A stretch of 64,000 bases of DNA from Algoriphagus yeomjeoni. GTDB lineage: Bacteria > Bacteroidota > Bacteroidia > Cytophagales > Cyclobacteriaceae. The stretch lies in assembly GCF_003259505.1 (NCBI RefSeq), contig NZ_QLLK01000003.1:186001-250000 (forward strand), given 5' to 3'. Under the pieces are notes generated by a model that was not told where the DNA came from, ran no database searches, and was given only the letters and a program-made list of their open reading frames with translations. The position numbers were made by a program, and so were the translations under genes. Shown here piece after piece: positions 36,028 through 45,559 of the stretch (positions are counted from its first letter, which is position 1; each line of letters opens with the position of its first letter).

Positions 36028-39000
36028 TTATTCCACCACTAATTTATGCTGGATCAGCTGATTGCCATGTTGAATAAGGATCAGATATAGACCAGGTTTT
36101 AAATTGTTCTGTAGTTCAATTCTCTGCCCATTTGCCTCTACGTGGTTCTCTGATATCCAAATTCTCCCATACATATCAGAAATACTCAAGTTTATCGTTG
36201 TGCTTTCCTGAAGATTTGGAAGGGTGATATTTATCCGATTAAAACTTTTGACTGGGTTCGGATAAACAGTAAAGTCCTCCATTGTAAGCAGTATATCAGA
36301 AGAGAGGGAGGCAACTGATTCTGTGGAAACAATTCTAGCTGAAGACACATCTTCTAGCTCTTTGGGAATTTCGATCAGCTCTATTTTATCGACCAATGGG
36401 GCTTCATTGGTTGCAGGTCGTATTTCGATTTGGTTAGCTCCAGCCTGCAGTTCTACTTCTATTGTTTTGGTAGCAGTTGTTCCGCCATTACCACACCATT
36501 CCCCTGAATCCATGAAGGAGACTTGTTTTGTAGTTCCGTTAATAATGACTCTGGCTGTTCTATCAACAGCAGATAAATAGGTGATGGCTAGCTGATAGTT
36601 CCCCGCTTTAGCTACATTGACATTCTCGAAAATAATAGCATTTGCATAGGAGAAACCCATATTCACTAATGCTCCATTTGACGCAACCGGGCAATTAACA
36701 ATGGCCGAAGAACCTTCTAAAGTGGCCTCTTCTGCTTCTAAAGATATATTTTTCTTTTTCAGACTGATTTTGTCCAAAAACGGTGCATCAGTTTCTGTTC
36801 GTAGAATTTCAATTACGTTTACCCCCTGATTCAGATTTACAGTAATCTCATAAATTGCTGTATTTCCGCCTTCAAAGCACCAGTTACCGGATGGGGTTAC
36901 GAGTTGGTAGCCTAAAGCCTCTCCATTGACAATTAGTCTAAAGTTCCTTTGAACTTTGCTCATGTATTGAATTGACAAGCTATAAGCTCCAGCTTCAGCT
37001 GCTATTACTTGATTGAATCTAACGCCAGAAGAAAATCCTGTTCGTAAATTTACTTGCTGCCCATTAGAAGATGTTCCGCAATTTACAGCGATGGCATTCC
37101 CTAGTAACTCAGCATTTTCAGCCTCATAGTCCATTGGACCAAATACTCTGACCACATCAGGGTCAATTTCTGAAGGAAGTTTTCCTTCTGACGCTACTGC
37201 AAGTCTATCTATTTTGAAATCCTGTGTTGAGTAGGCAAGGGTTAGGGTGTGAATTCCGCCACTTAGGAAAAATGGTAATGCGCTATCTTCACCGCCTTGT
37301 GAGAAATGGAAACTTTTCCAATACCACTCAAAGGCATCATTTTCCAGGTTATCCCACTTTCTAAATGGGGCGTCATCAACTTTGATCCAGAGTGAATTAT
37401 CCTCTGTACTCAACGATTGAATTTTTGCACAGATTCTATACTGATCTTTTTCTTCCACTTCAAAATTGAAAGAAACCTGTCCATCCGTACCTGGAGGTGT
37501 GTTTAAAGAACTTCCGGAAGGAACTGCTTCAATAAATTGCTCTCCGATGGCTGATGTTGAGGTTTTGACTTCCCATAGATTTCCATAATTACCTGCTTCT
37601 GCTTCGAGCCAATAAATGATGTCTGTATTTGTCAGACCCCATTTTTCAGGAGATTCTGTACAGGAATTTAAAGGTGCGGGTTCCAGGTTTACCTCATCAC
37701 TAGTGGTAATAAAAGCCAACTGGTCTAATAATAAGGAACTGTTAGTATACTCAAAACTAATTCTATGCGTACCTTCCTGAAGGGTATAAAAACGAGGTAA
37801 TTGAAGCCAGCTAAATTCGGAGGTGTTTAGTCCACCAATGGTTTCAAATTCCCCATCATCAACTTTTACTTTTATTCCAGTTCCGCCAATAGTCTTTACC
37901 CGAAGCCAGATTTTAAAGATTTTGGCCTCGCTTAAATCCACTTCGTAATGAAGTTGTGAGGCTAAAGCTGATGCTCCTTCCAAAGTGTTATTGCCTCTTA
38001 CATATTTTCCATTAGAGCTTTCTTCATCTTCTATAACTTTCCACTTATTCCCTAGGTAAAGAGCGCATTCAGCTTCAAAACTTAGGATTTCTGGAGTTTC
38101 AGGCGCAAAGGGCTCATTCAATCCCAAAAGATTTCCATCGGATTCAAAAGTGGCTTCAGGAATGGATGGGGTGGAAAAATGGTTTTTATATAGTTCACCA
38201 ATATTGGTCAGATTACCGTTCTCATCTGTTAAATCCGCGGATTCTACAGGATTAGATGAATTAGCACTCATTGGTTCGAAATAGGCATAGCGCTCTACAT
38301 ACTCCAATGATTCTAAATAAGGTAAGGCTAACTCTAGGAAAGCTGCCTGAATGGCATTTCCCCTGTTTGGGTTTGCGTTGAATTCAGTGATCCAAATGGG
38401 TAGGCCATAAATTCTATGGACATTTTCCAAGTAATTCTTAAAACGGTTAAAAATCTCTTGAGGATCAGCATTGGGACTGTTTGCAGGATTGCTTCCCCAA
38501 TCATACCAGTGAACTGCCACAAAATCGAATCTTACATCTCTCGCTTTTGCCAATTCCGCAAATTCAAGTAGCCAACCAGTTGGACCATTTTCCCTAGGAG
38601 CTGGAGTACCCAGACGCATTCCGGTTTTCATTAGGTTTTCATAGTACCCAACAGCAACTTCTATCTTGCAGAGGTTATTGAATTGTCCAGATTGGTCATC
38701 GCAGTTATCAGACTCGTTAAAGCCAAGCAAATGATTGACTTTATCTTTTTCAATGATTCTTTTAAGAACTGGTGGAGCTGTAGCCCCTGCGCCCCAAGCC
38801 ATTGGGACATATTCATAGTTTGGCTGGCTATCCGTTCCATTTCCCCAGTTATAATACCAGCCTGCATCAACTCCTTCTGTAAATCCACCGGTTCCTTTTT
38901 TGATCACCCAATTCCAAGGTAAAACCCGGATAAAACTCACATTACCTTGAAGAGCAACCGGAAGAGACTCTATGATTAAATCCTCTGTAGAAGCTATGTA

Positions 39001-39900
39001 AACTTTACTTTTGCTCGTTCCATTTTCAGCAACTGAAAAGGTGGCCATAAACCCCCTTTTCAATTTAAAAGAAGAGGTCATGTCATTCATTCCGTTAGGT
39101 ATGCTGGACCCAGAATAAATGTCCCCCTCGTAGATGACAGCTTTACTACCTTCTAAGCCTGTTCCGCTGTAGATTTCTAAAGCTTCATAGGTACTGGAGT
39201 ATGGCCTGATTAATGTGCCTGATTGATAAAATTGATTAATTCTGAAATCCACATCCATTGTAGCTGTGTTGTTCTGAACCAATACCTGATCCTGCATAGT
39301 GAGAAGAAACTGATCTGGATTGGTGCTTTTCAAAATCACCCAAGAATCCAAATCATTAAAATTAATATGTACTGCTGATTCTAAAGCACCATTTTGCTGA
39401 ACTGTTAATGTTGATTTTTTATCCAAAGAAATCACACCGTTGTCAAGTGTTGCCATAACATCAATTTCTGAATTGATAATTGTAAAGCCGATTTCCGAAC
39501 ACACAAAACTTATATTCTGTGGAATTTCAATTATAGCGTCTTCTATCCAAAGATTGTAAGCGATTGGTATTCCGGGTTCTATGGTTCCTGCTGCTGGAAT
39601 TTTATCTTTACCTAGATCTATTTCAGATGGACAAATTTGGTTTGGAAGTTTGTTTGATCCGGGAAGGCAAAAAGGCTTTACACTTCCTTGCAAACTATCT
39701 TCATTCAGACCTGGAGGGGTGGGGGCTTCCGGTCGTTGATTTACAATTCGCCAATTGGCTTCATTGAAAAAATCATCATTTTGTTCTCCAGTCCAAAAAA
39801 GATACTTGGATAATTGTCCACAGGATTCTGAATTCCCCTGAGCCCAAGAAGGGCAATTCAACAGAAATAGACTTAATACTAGTAGGTAGATTTTTTTCAT
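36028..39900 (-). CDS. Multidomain GH128-type endo-beta-1,3-glucanase with CBMs and T9SS tail
   Basis: The 1290-residue exported protein starts with a signal peptide (cleaved near SWAQ, residue 20) and a beta-rich region (about 25-290). A catalytic domain of the GH128/Asl1 type follows (about 290-580): HLLGFNESD (acid/base Glu near 392), VAVHWYDWG and LPIWITEFNAN (nucleophile Glu near 502). GH128 enzymes cut beta-1,3-glucans such as laminarin. Four carbohydrate-binding-like modules follow, the last two a tandem pair with related EAEnA...VNC(G/P) starts (near 940 and 1070). The C-terminal 80 residues (VYPNPVKSFNRINITL ... LIQHKLVVE) form a type IX secretion sorting domain. It opposes the susC operon, so co-regulation is plausible but not shown. 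Confidence 0.85.
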   Translation of the reverse strand: MKKIYLLVLSLFLLNCPSWAQGNSESCGQLSKYLFWTGEQNDDFFNEANWRIVNQRPEAPTPPGLNEDSLQGSVKPFCLPGSNKLPNQICPSEIDLGKDKIPAAGTIEPGIPIAYNLWIEDAIIEIPQNISFVCSEIGFTIINSEIDVMATLDNGVISLDKKSTLTVQQNGALESAVHINFNDLDSWVILKSTNPDQFLLTMQDQVLVQNNTATMDVDFRINQFYQSGTLIRPYSSTYEALEIYSGTGLEGSKAVIYEGDIYSGSSIPNGMNDMTSSFKLKRGFMATFSVAENGTSKSKVYIASTEDLIIESLPVALQGNVSFIRVLPWNWVIKKGTGGFTEGVDAGWYYNWGNGTDSQPNYEYVPMAWGAGATAPPVLKRIIEKDKVNHLLGFNESDNCDDQSGQFNNLCKIEVAVGYYENLMKTGMRLGTPAPRENGPTGWLLEFAELAKARDVRFDFVAVHWYDWGSNPANSPNADPQEIFNRFKNYLENVHRIYGLPIWITEFNANPNRGNAIQAAFLELALPYLESLEYVERYAYFEPMSANSSNPVESADLTDENGNLTNIGELYKNHFSTPSIPEATFESDGNLLGLNEPFAPETPEILSFEAECALYLGNKWKVIEDEESSNGKYVRGNNTLEGASALASQLHYEVDLSEAKIFKIWLRVKTIGGTGIKVKVDDGEFETIGGLNTSEFSWLQLPRFYTLQEGTHRISFEYTNSSLLLDQLAFITTSDEVNLEPAPLNSCTESPEKWGLTNTDIIYWLEAEAGNYGNLWEVKTSTSAIGEQFIEAVPSGSSLNTPPGTDGQVSFNFEVEEKDQYRICAKIQSLSTEDNSLWIKVDDAPFRKWDNLENDAFEWYWKSFHFSQGGEDSALPFFLSGGIHTLTLAYSTQDFKIDRLAVASEGKLPSEIDPDVVRVFGPMDYEAENAELLGNAIAVNCGTSSNGQQVNLRTGFSSGVRFNQVIAAEAGAYSLSIQYMSKVQRNFRLIVNGEALGYQLVTPSGNWCFEGGNTAIYEITVNLNQGVNVIEILRTETDAPFLDKISLKKKNISLEAEEATLEGSSAIVNCPVASNGALVNMGFSYANAIIFENVNVAKAGNYQLAITYLSAVDRTARVIINGTTKQVSFMDSGEWCGNGGTTATKTIEVELQAGANQIEIRPATNEAPLVDKIELIEIPKELEDVSSARIVSTESVASLSSDILLTMEDFTVYPNPVKSFNRINITLPNLQESTTINLSISDMYGRIWISENHVEANGQRIELQNNLKPGLYLILIQHGNQLIQHKLVVE

Positions 39901-40462
39901 GATTCTTGGGTTTACTGATTGTTTTATTGTTCACCCAATTTCTATATCCAACTTGTCAAAGCTGAGGGTATTTATGTCAGCTGATAGGGGAAATAGGTCA
40001 AATTGCTTTTGAAGTAATGGAAGAGTTGTTATTTAAGGAAAAAAAGGAATGCCTGCCTTTTACAGTTTACTATTTCTTGTGATTTCCAATTGATAAATGG
40101 AGATTAAAAAAGGTGGAAATAATGACATTTACCCTTTCATTTCAATCGTAAAAATCTCTCGTTAAAAAAATGAGGTGCCCTAAAGATGCCTTATATGTTT
40201 TTTTTACCTCTGAATTCTCCCAAAGTTAGTCCTTGGTTTTGATGCGCCCATAAGCTTCCTGCCTAAAGCCGCTTGCTTCGCTGTGCTGTTTATTTGGTTG
40301 ACTCCTGGTCTTATCACTCCCAAGGCCAGTGAAGCGGTTCTAATTCATTGTTCACTAAAACCAAAAGAAATCGAGCAAAATGGGATGTATTTGCCTAGCG
40401 AACCTACCTTCTAAGCGAGATTCTATGTGGCCTTTGCATAGCAATACTTGACACATAAAATT
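39901..40462. other. Gene-poor region upstream of the GH128 gene
   Basis: About 560 bp with only short, unconvincing ORFs. The left part must carry the promoter of the GH128 gene. From about 40230 base composition shifts to more GC and stays patchy, which fits decayed mobile DNA, but no recognisable protein can be reassembled. Confidence 0.45.
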
Positions 40463-40612
40463 ATGGATACGCAGGAAAGAACAATTGATTTGTATGAAGT
40501 TGCTGAGATCAAGCTGAGCTACAGTGCAAAGGTAAAAGCCAGTCAAAGACCGAAGGTTGACAGTTCAAGACAGTTGCAAAAAAACCTTTCCAGAGCATCC
40601 GCTGATGCCTGA
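40463..40612 (+). pseudogene. Remnant of a RadC-like (JAB domain) gene, N-terminal fragment
   Basis: A 49-codon frame reads LYEVAEIKLSYSAKVKASQ then RPKVDSSR, which closely matches the N-terminus of the RadC-like JAB-domain proteins carried on Bacteroidota mobile elements. After about codon 36 the match is lost; a +1 shift would read DSCKKTFPEHP, which could continue the family pattern a little. The conserved JAB metal-binding region (HNHPSG) is absent from the following DNA, so this is a truncated, frameshifted remnant. It suggests that a mobile element once occupied this gap. Confidence 0.55.
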
Positions 40613-41216
40613 TTCCTATTACTGTTTCCTTCACATGCCTGGGATAGAACTCCGTTTGAGGCTCTACCTTATCCAAAAGTCAATCCCACTAAAGAATCCC
40701 CATGGGCTGAAAGTGGCGCCAAGTGGCCATTTTAGCCATATGATGTTCTTATTGTCCTGGATACGCTTCTTATGAAGCTCAATGGGTTGGGTGATGGTTT
40801 GGTCATCCCAAGCATTGGTAAAAAACTGGGGCACTATCATTCCGGGAAGACTCACTCTGCATTTGTAGTCAACCGCATTTTTTTTGATGCACCTTGCCTT
40901 GGCTAAAAGAACTTAGTGAGGCCATCGTCAGATTAAAAATGAAGAGATTTTTCGTTGTTTTGTGTGTAAGTAGGACTTGTTACTGTTTCAAAATGATGAG
41001 TCAAATTTGGTTTAAAGAAAGAAGTCAGTCGTTCCAAAAATGTATCTGCGGACCTTTGGATGTGTTTTTGGACTTTTTGGAAATGAGTGCTGAGAAGAAG
41101 TAATTTGATGCGTTTTGCAGCTTCCTTTAAAGAAATCTAGAATATTCTATATTGAAGCCTCCTTTAAATAAAGGAATCCGGGTTTTTGGTTGCAATTACT
41201 TCCAAGAGAGAATGAT
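40613..41216. other. Degenerate gene-poor region before the AraC regulator
   Basis: About 600 bp with short ORFs on both strands (for example 40664-40855 minus and 40894-41103 plus) that show no recognised family, no start signals and frequent stops. Likely debris of the same element as the RadC-like remnant. The right end must hold the promoter of the AraC gene. Confidence 0.45.
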
Positions 41217-42194
41217 ATGGATTTTGTAAGCTCGAGCATTTATCATAAAGCCAAATCCTTGGCTATCAAAGAAGGATTGCCACCGCTACAATTCAGAGAA
41301 AAACATTCGCCCCTTGATTCTCCCTATTTACCCATCGATTTCCTGTATGATATGTACGAATGGGCCATTGAAAATCTTTCCCCGGGATTCAGTGTGCGTC
41401 AGGGAATGCAACTGAATTCCGATGATTACGGTACGCTAGGTCTATCCTGGAAAACCAGCTGGCAGGCACGAGATATATTGGATCGATTGCAGCGTTATAT
41501 GGTCTTGGTCACAGACCAAGGTAGTATTAAGATGAGGGAAGATCATGGACAATCCCAACTTTTCCTTCACCGTCCACCTAATCGAAAGGGTATCGAGATA
41601 GCCAATGAGGTGTCTTTCGTGATGCTCACGGGAATCTTGGAGGAGGTGACTTCTCAAAAAATTCTGCCAGTCCAGGTCGCTTTTCAGCATTCGCATACCT
41701 CCTCTGCCCAATCATTAAAAGAATTTTTCCAATGTCCGATTTCATTTGGTGCTTCCCTTAATATGCTACAATTCCGAACAGAATCCCTTCAAATTCGGAC
41801 AATCAAAGCAGATAAGAGCATCCATCAATTTATTGTGGATCGCCTGGAAGAAGAGAAACAAGGGGTTTTTTCGCAGTCAGATCAGATGCTATATGACATC
41901 AGACAATTGATTACAGAAAGTCTCCCGAGTGGCATCCCAAGTATTATCCAATTAGCAGATCACCTCAATATGAGTGCCCGGACGCTCAAGCGTAGATTGG
42001 CAGAGAAAGAGCTAACCTTTCGGGATCAAATTCAATTGATACAGAAAGAAACTGCACAAGATTTATTGCTGAATTCTCACTTGAGCATTGCAGAAATCGC
42101 CTTTCAGACTGGGTTTTCAGAGCAAAGCGCATTCAACAGGGCTTTTAAAAGGTGGACCCAACTTTCTCCAATGGAGTACAGAAAATCGAAGTAG
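41217..42194 (+). CDS. AraC-family transcriptional regulator
   Basis: I chose ATG 41217, giving about 325 residues; the frame is open to a TTG at 41190. The N-terminal two thirds resemble the arabinose-binding-like domain of the OruR/ArgR-type AraC regulators (GFSVRQGMQLNSDDYGTLGLSWKTSW, then QVAFQHSHTSSAQSLKEFFQCPISFG). The C-terminal 90 residues are the AraC helix-turn-helix pair: IQLADHLNMSARTLKRRLAEK and LSIAEIAFQTGFSEQSAFNRAFKRW. The DUF4386-MDR operon starts 217 bp downstream on the same strand and is the likely target. Confidence 0.88.
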   Translation: MDFVSSSIYHKAKSLAIKEGLPPLQFREKHSPLDSPYLPIDFLYDMYEWAIENLSPGFSVRQGMQLNSDDYGTLGLSWKTSWQARDILDRLQRYMVLVTDQGSIKMREDHGQSQLFLHRPPNRKGIEIANEVSFVMLTGILEEVTSQKILPVQVAFQHSHTSSAQSLKEFFQCPISFGASLNMLQFRTESLQIRTIKADKSIHQFIVDRLEEEKQGVFSQSDQMLYDIRQLITESLPSGIPSIIQLADHLNMSARTLKRRLAEKELTFRDQIQLIQKETAQDLLLNSHLSIAEIAFQTGFSEQSAFNRAFKRWTQLSPMEYRKSK

Positions 42195-42411
42195 CAAAAG
42201 ACATTTGGCCTACATGGTCAAGGAATTGGCCCAAAGTGTCAACTTTACTTTTTCGCGCTGCCCTACCTTTACCTCCATCTATTAATCCTGTCTTGAACAA
42301 GGGAAAACTTCATGTCTTTCCTATCACCGAATTGAAAAATAGGGGCTGAGCCTTCAAGACTGGAATAATTCTTTCCAATTAATAAGAGAATCGTTTGCTA
42401 ACTGTTTTACC

Positions 42412-43125
42412 ATGAAAAATCAAGCTAATCTAAACCAAAGTGCCATATCAATACGGATGATCGGGTTACTCTATGTGCTTGTCATCATCCTCGCAGGTTT
42501 CAGTCAAGGATATGTGAGAGAAGGGATTTTTGTAGAAGGAAATGCGTTGAACTCTGCTGCGAATATTCTCGAAAATGAGGAGCTATTCCGGTTTGGTTTG
42601 ATCACAGACCTTTTGGCTTTTATGTTGGATGCAGTCATTTCGGTGATGTTTTATTTGCTATTAAAGCCTTATGGAAAAACCCTAGCCCTAATTTCCTCTT
42701 CCTTACGGCTTTTAGCCCATCCAGCGATTGGAGCATTCAATCTGCTGAATCACTACTTGGCCCTACATGTGCTGAAAAGTGAGCCACTAAGCCTCTCCTT
42801 TGATCAGGGCCAGATCGAGGCTATGAGTCATCTCTTCCTGGATGCCCACCGCTATGGCTACCTGATCGCAGGAGCCTTTTTCGGGATTCATTGTCTTTTG
42901 CTTGGACTTCAGCTGTTTCAAAGCGGAGCTTTCCCCAAGATTCTTGGAATCTTGATGGGGTTTGCAGGCTTGGGCTACTTGATTGAAACCTTTGGCGACT
43001 TTGCTTTTCCGGGAAATGAGTCTCTGCTTGCCTGGATCGTCGGTATATCTGCTGCCTTGGGTGAAGTTACACTTGCATTTTATTTTCTAATCAAAGGCTC
43101 AAAAATCAAATCCACAAACTTATGA
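42412..43125 (+). CDS. DUF4386 family membrane protein
   Basis: The 237-residue protein has six to seven hydrophobic segments and matches the DUF4386 pattern: an N-terminal RMIGLLYVLVIILAGFSQGYVR, the middle LITDLLAFMLDAVISVMFYLLLKP and SLRLLAHPAIGAFNLL, and the C-terminal AWIVGISAALGEVTLAFYFLIKG. Function of the family is unknown. Its stop codon overlaps the ATG of the downstream MDR oxidoreductase (43122-43125), so the two are translationally coupled. Confidence 0.85.
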   Translation: MKNQANLNQSAISIRMIGLLYVLVIILAGFSQGYVREGIFVEGNALNSAANILENEELFRFGLITDLLAFMLDAVISVMFYLLLKPYGKTLALISSSLRLLAHPAIGAFNLLNHYLALHVLKSEPLSLSFDQGQIEAMSHLFLDAHRYGYLIAGAFFGIHCLLLGLQLFQSGAFPKILGILMGFAGLGYLIETFGDFAFPGNESLLAWIVGISAALGEVTLAFYFLIKGSKIKSTNL

Positions 43126-44078
43126 AAGCAATCATCTATGAAACGTACGGTTCGCCGGAAAACCTTAAACTAAAAGAAGTAAATCGCCCCGAACCCAAGG
43201 CAGATGAGGTCCTAGTTAAAGTGTTGGCTGCTTCAGTCAATCAAGCTGATGGGCATCTTTTGAGCGGAACTCCCTTTCCGGTCCGATTTTCCTCTGGATT
43301 ATTCAGACCTAAACACCAAATTCTCGGGGCGGATATTTCCGGGGTAATTGAACGGGTTGGGAAAGACGTTACGCAGTTTCAGGTAGGTGACCAAATATTC
43401 GGAGACCTTTCGGGCAGTGGATTTGGTGGCTTTGCTGAATATGCGGTAGCGAAGGAAGGTGTATTGGCTAAAAAACCTAAAAATCTAACGTTTGAGGAAG
43501 CTGCAGCAATGCCCATGGCCTCAGTGACTGCATTGCAGGGATTGAGAGACCTGGGAAAAATCAAAAAAGGGGATGAGATCCTTATCAACGGGGCTTCTGG
43601 AGGCGTCGGTAGTTTTGCCATTCAAATCGCCAAGGCTTTGGGGGCAAAAGTCACCGCAGTGTGCAGCAGAAGAAATGCAGATCTAGCCAAAACGCTGGGA
43701 GCCGATGAAGTGATAGATTATGCAGTTCGAAATTTCACCCAAGAAGACAGGAAATTCGATTTGATTTTAGATGGACCTGTCAACCATTCTCTCAATCAGA
43801 TTGAACCGGTTTTGAAAGGTGGCGGTCGCTATGTAGCCTTTGGATTTTCCATGGAGGCACTCATGCTGGGCTCTTGGAAGTCCTACCGTACAGGGAAGAA
43901 ATTCGCCACGCTGATGGCCAAGGTGAAAAAAGACGATTTAGTGCTGCTGGCAACCCTTGCAGATGAGGGAAAGATTTATCCTCCTATCCAGCAAAACTTC
44001 ACGCTAGATGAAGTACCTGAAGCTTTGAGCCTGATGAAAAAGGGAAAAATATCCGGGAAGTTGGTCATTACCATTTAA
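43122..44078 (+). CDS. MDR-family NAD(P)-dependent alcohol dehydrogenase / quinone oxidoreductase-like
   Basis: The 318-residue protein has the medium-chain dehydrogenase/reductase fold: a GroES-like N-terminal domain (ADEVLVKVLAASVNQADGHLL, LGADISGVIERVGKDVTQFQVGDQIFG) and a Rossmann domain with INGASGGVGSFAIQIAKALGAKVTAV. The usual Cys and His ligands for catalytic zinc are missing, which points to the quinone-oxidoreductase-like branch. It probably reduces small quinones or enones, though the substrate is unknown. Its ATG overlaps the DUF4386 stop. Confidence 0.87.
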   Translation: MKAIIYETYGSPENLKLKEVNRPEPKADEVLVKVLAASVNQADGHLLSGTPFPVRFSSGLFRPKHQILGADISGVIERVGKDVTQFQVGDQIFGDLSGSGFGGFAEYAVAKEGVLAKKPKNLTFEEAAAMPMASVTALQGLRDLGKIKKGDEILINGASGGVGSFAIQIAKALGAKVTAVCSRRNADLAKTLGADEVIDYAVRNFTQEDRKFDLILDGPVNHSLNQIEPVLKGGGRYVAFGFSMEALMLGSWKSYRTGKKFATLMAKVKKDDLVLLATLADEGKIYPPIQQNFTLDEVPEALSLMKKGKISGKLVITI

Positions 44079-44115
44079 GGAGACGAATATCTCTAGATGA
44101 AAACCAAAAAGGAAT

Positions 44116-45339
44116 ATGAAGAAGAATATAAAAAGAATAGTAGGGGTCTTGATTTTTGCTCTATTTCAACTCAGTGCACAAGCGCAACTGGCCCAAAAAG
44201 TAGAATTAACGCCTGATAGTCAGCTTTTAGGGCTTGGAAAGCAGTATTTGATTCAGTCCGGACTATTACAAGAACAGCGTCCAATCCTTGTTTCACTACC
44301 TCATGATTATGAAAACAGCGAGACCTCCTATCCGGTCATGTATGTGTTGGATGGGCTGGAAAATATTAAACACACCGTAGGAACTATTGAAATATTAATC
44401 GAATCGGGGCTCATACCTCCTATGATTCTGGTTGGGATTCAGAGTTTGGATAGGAACAGAGACTTGACACCCTCTCAAGCTGGACAAAATGTCTATGGAG
44501 GTACCGGAAATGACGGAATTGCTCAAAGTGGCGGAGCTGGGAAATTTTTGAAGTTTATTAGCCAGGAAGTTTTTCCCTTTGTTGAAAATCATTTCCGTAC
44601 ACATCCTTATCGAATTCTGGAAGGACATTCTTTGGGTGGCTTATTCGGTGTTTATACCCTGATGGAGCAGCCAGATCTTTTCGATGCTTTTATCATTGAG
44701 GCCCCTGCACTCTGGTGGAATGGAGAGGAGATGACTCTAAAAGCTTCCACCTTTTTCGCAGAAAATCAAACCCTGAAGAAGACTGTCTACTTTGGAGTAG
44801 GTGGTGGAGAAGGCTGGGGAATGAAGCAGGAATTGATCAGGTATGTGGATGAGATCAAAAAGAATCAACCAGAAGGGTTCCGTTGGTTTCATGAAGAAGT
44901 GGGCGATGAAGATCATATGGCTTCCCGTCTCTTACTCAATTATCATGGTCTGAAATTTTTATTCTCGGATATGCGTCTCCCGGATAGCCTTCAAACCAAC
45001 TTTTCTGAAGAAGGATTTCTGGTAGGCGAGGAGCAGTTAAAAAGGAAATATGGATCCAAAGCCAAGCGAACGGCCAATGAATACGTGAATATGGCTATGC
45101 AGGAAATCGAAAGGAAAAATGAAGAAGGAGCCATCACAGTCTTAAAAAGAGCGACTCAGGCTTACCCTAACTACCTTGGAATACTGACTTTTCTCGCCAA
45201 AACCTACGAAAGTGTGGGACAAGTCTATCTTGCAATTGAGACCTACAGAAAGGGTATTGAACTATCCCAGCAGTATAAACTGGGTTTAGAAAATGATTTT
45301 TCCCAACAGATTGACCGTTTGAACCATCAACGAAACTGA
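44116..45339 (+). CDS. Exported esterase (alpha/beta hydrolase) with C-terminal TPR
   Basis: The 407-residue protein has a signal peptide (cleaved near SAQAQ, residue 24). A putative esterase domain of the esterase D/enterochelin esterase type follows: YPVMYVLDGLENIKHTVG, and the nucleophile elbow EGHSLGGLFGVYTL near residue 173. A catalytic His candidate lies in VGDEDHMASRL. The last 100 residues form TPR-like helices (AITVLKRATQAYPNYLGILTFLAKTYESVGQ). Close relatives are common in Bacteroidota; the substrate is unknown. The gene follows the MDR gene by 37 bp and is probably in the same operon. Confidence 0.85.
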   Translation: MKKNIKRIVGVLIFALFQLSAQAQLAQKVELTPDSQLLGLGKQYLIQSGLLQEQRPILVSLPHDYENSETSYPVMYVLDGLENIKHTVGTIEILIESGLIPPMILVGIQSLDRNRDLTPSQAGQNVYGGTGNDGIAQSGGAGKFLKFISQEVFPFVENHFRTHPYRILEGHSLGGLFGVYTLMEQPDLFDAFIIEAPALWWNGEEMTLKASTFFAENQTLKKTVYFGVGGGEGWGMKQELIRYVDEIKKNQPEGFRWFHEEVGDEDHMASRLLLNYHGLKFLFSDMRLPDSLQTNFSEEGFLVGEEQLKRKYGSKAKRTANEYVNMAMQEIERKNEEGAITVLKRATQAYPNYLGILTFLAKTYESVGQVYLAIETYRKGIELSQQYKLGLENDFSQQIDRLNHQRN

Positions 45340-45340
45340 A

Positions 45341-45424
45341 ATGAAAAAAGAATTAATAATCGTAGGGATTGGATGCTTGTTTTTAAGTGCATGCAGCTCC
45401 CATTCACAAGAAAGTTTAAAATAG
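45341..45424 (+). CDS. Very short lipoprotein-like ORF (27 residues)
   Basis: The ATG lies one base after the esterase stop. The product is little more than a lipoprotein signal: a basic start, a hydrophobic stretch, the lipobox FLSAC with Cys at residue 18, then ten residues ending ESLK before TAG. It is either a truncated lipoprotein gene or a genuine tiny lipopeptide. The tight spacing to the esterase gene and the perfect lipobox support translation; no longer frame follows it. Confidence 0.4.
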   Translation: MKKELIIVGIGCLFLSACSSHSQESLK

Positions 45425-45559
45425 ACCGCTTTTATTAGAGAAACTCAGATCATTTTTCTTACATTTTTTAGCCAAAAAACTTGGGAAGCTTTATCTTGAA
45501 AATATCTTCAAACATAAATCTAAGCTCCAAAACACGTTTTTGGTGTTTTTTGACTTTGG

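Noticed and set aside
40664-40855. 63-codon frame on the minus strand as a transposase remnant
   Set aside because: No transposase motif can be recognised, and neighbouring frames are equally short; only the RadC-like fragment is supportable.
42088-42349. Two 65-codon frames at the end of the AraC gene
   Set aside because: They overlap the coding end of the AraC regulator in other frames and have no family resemblance or signal.
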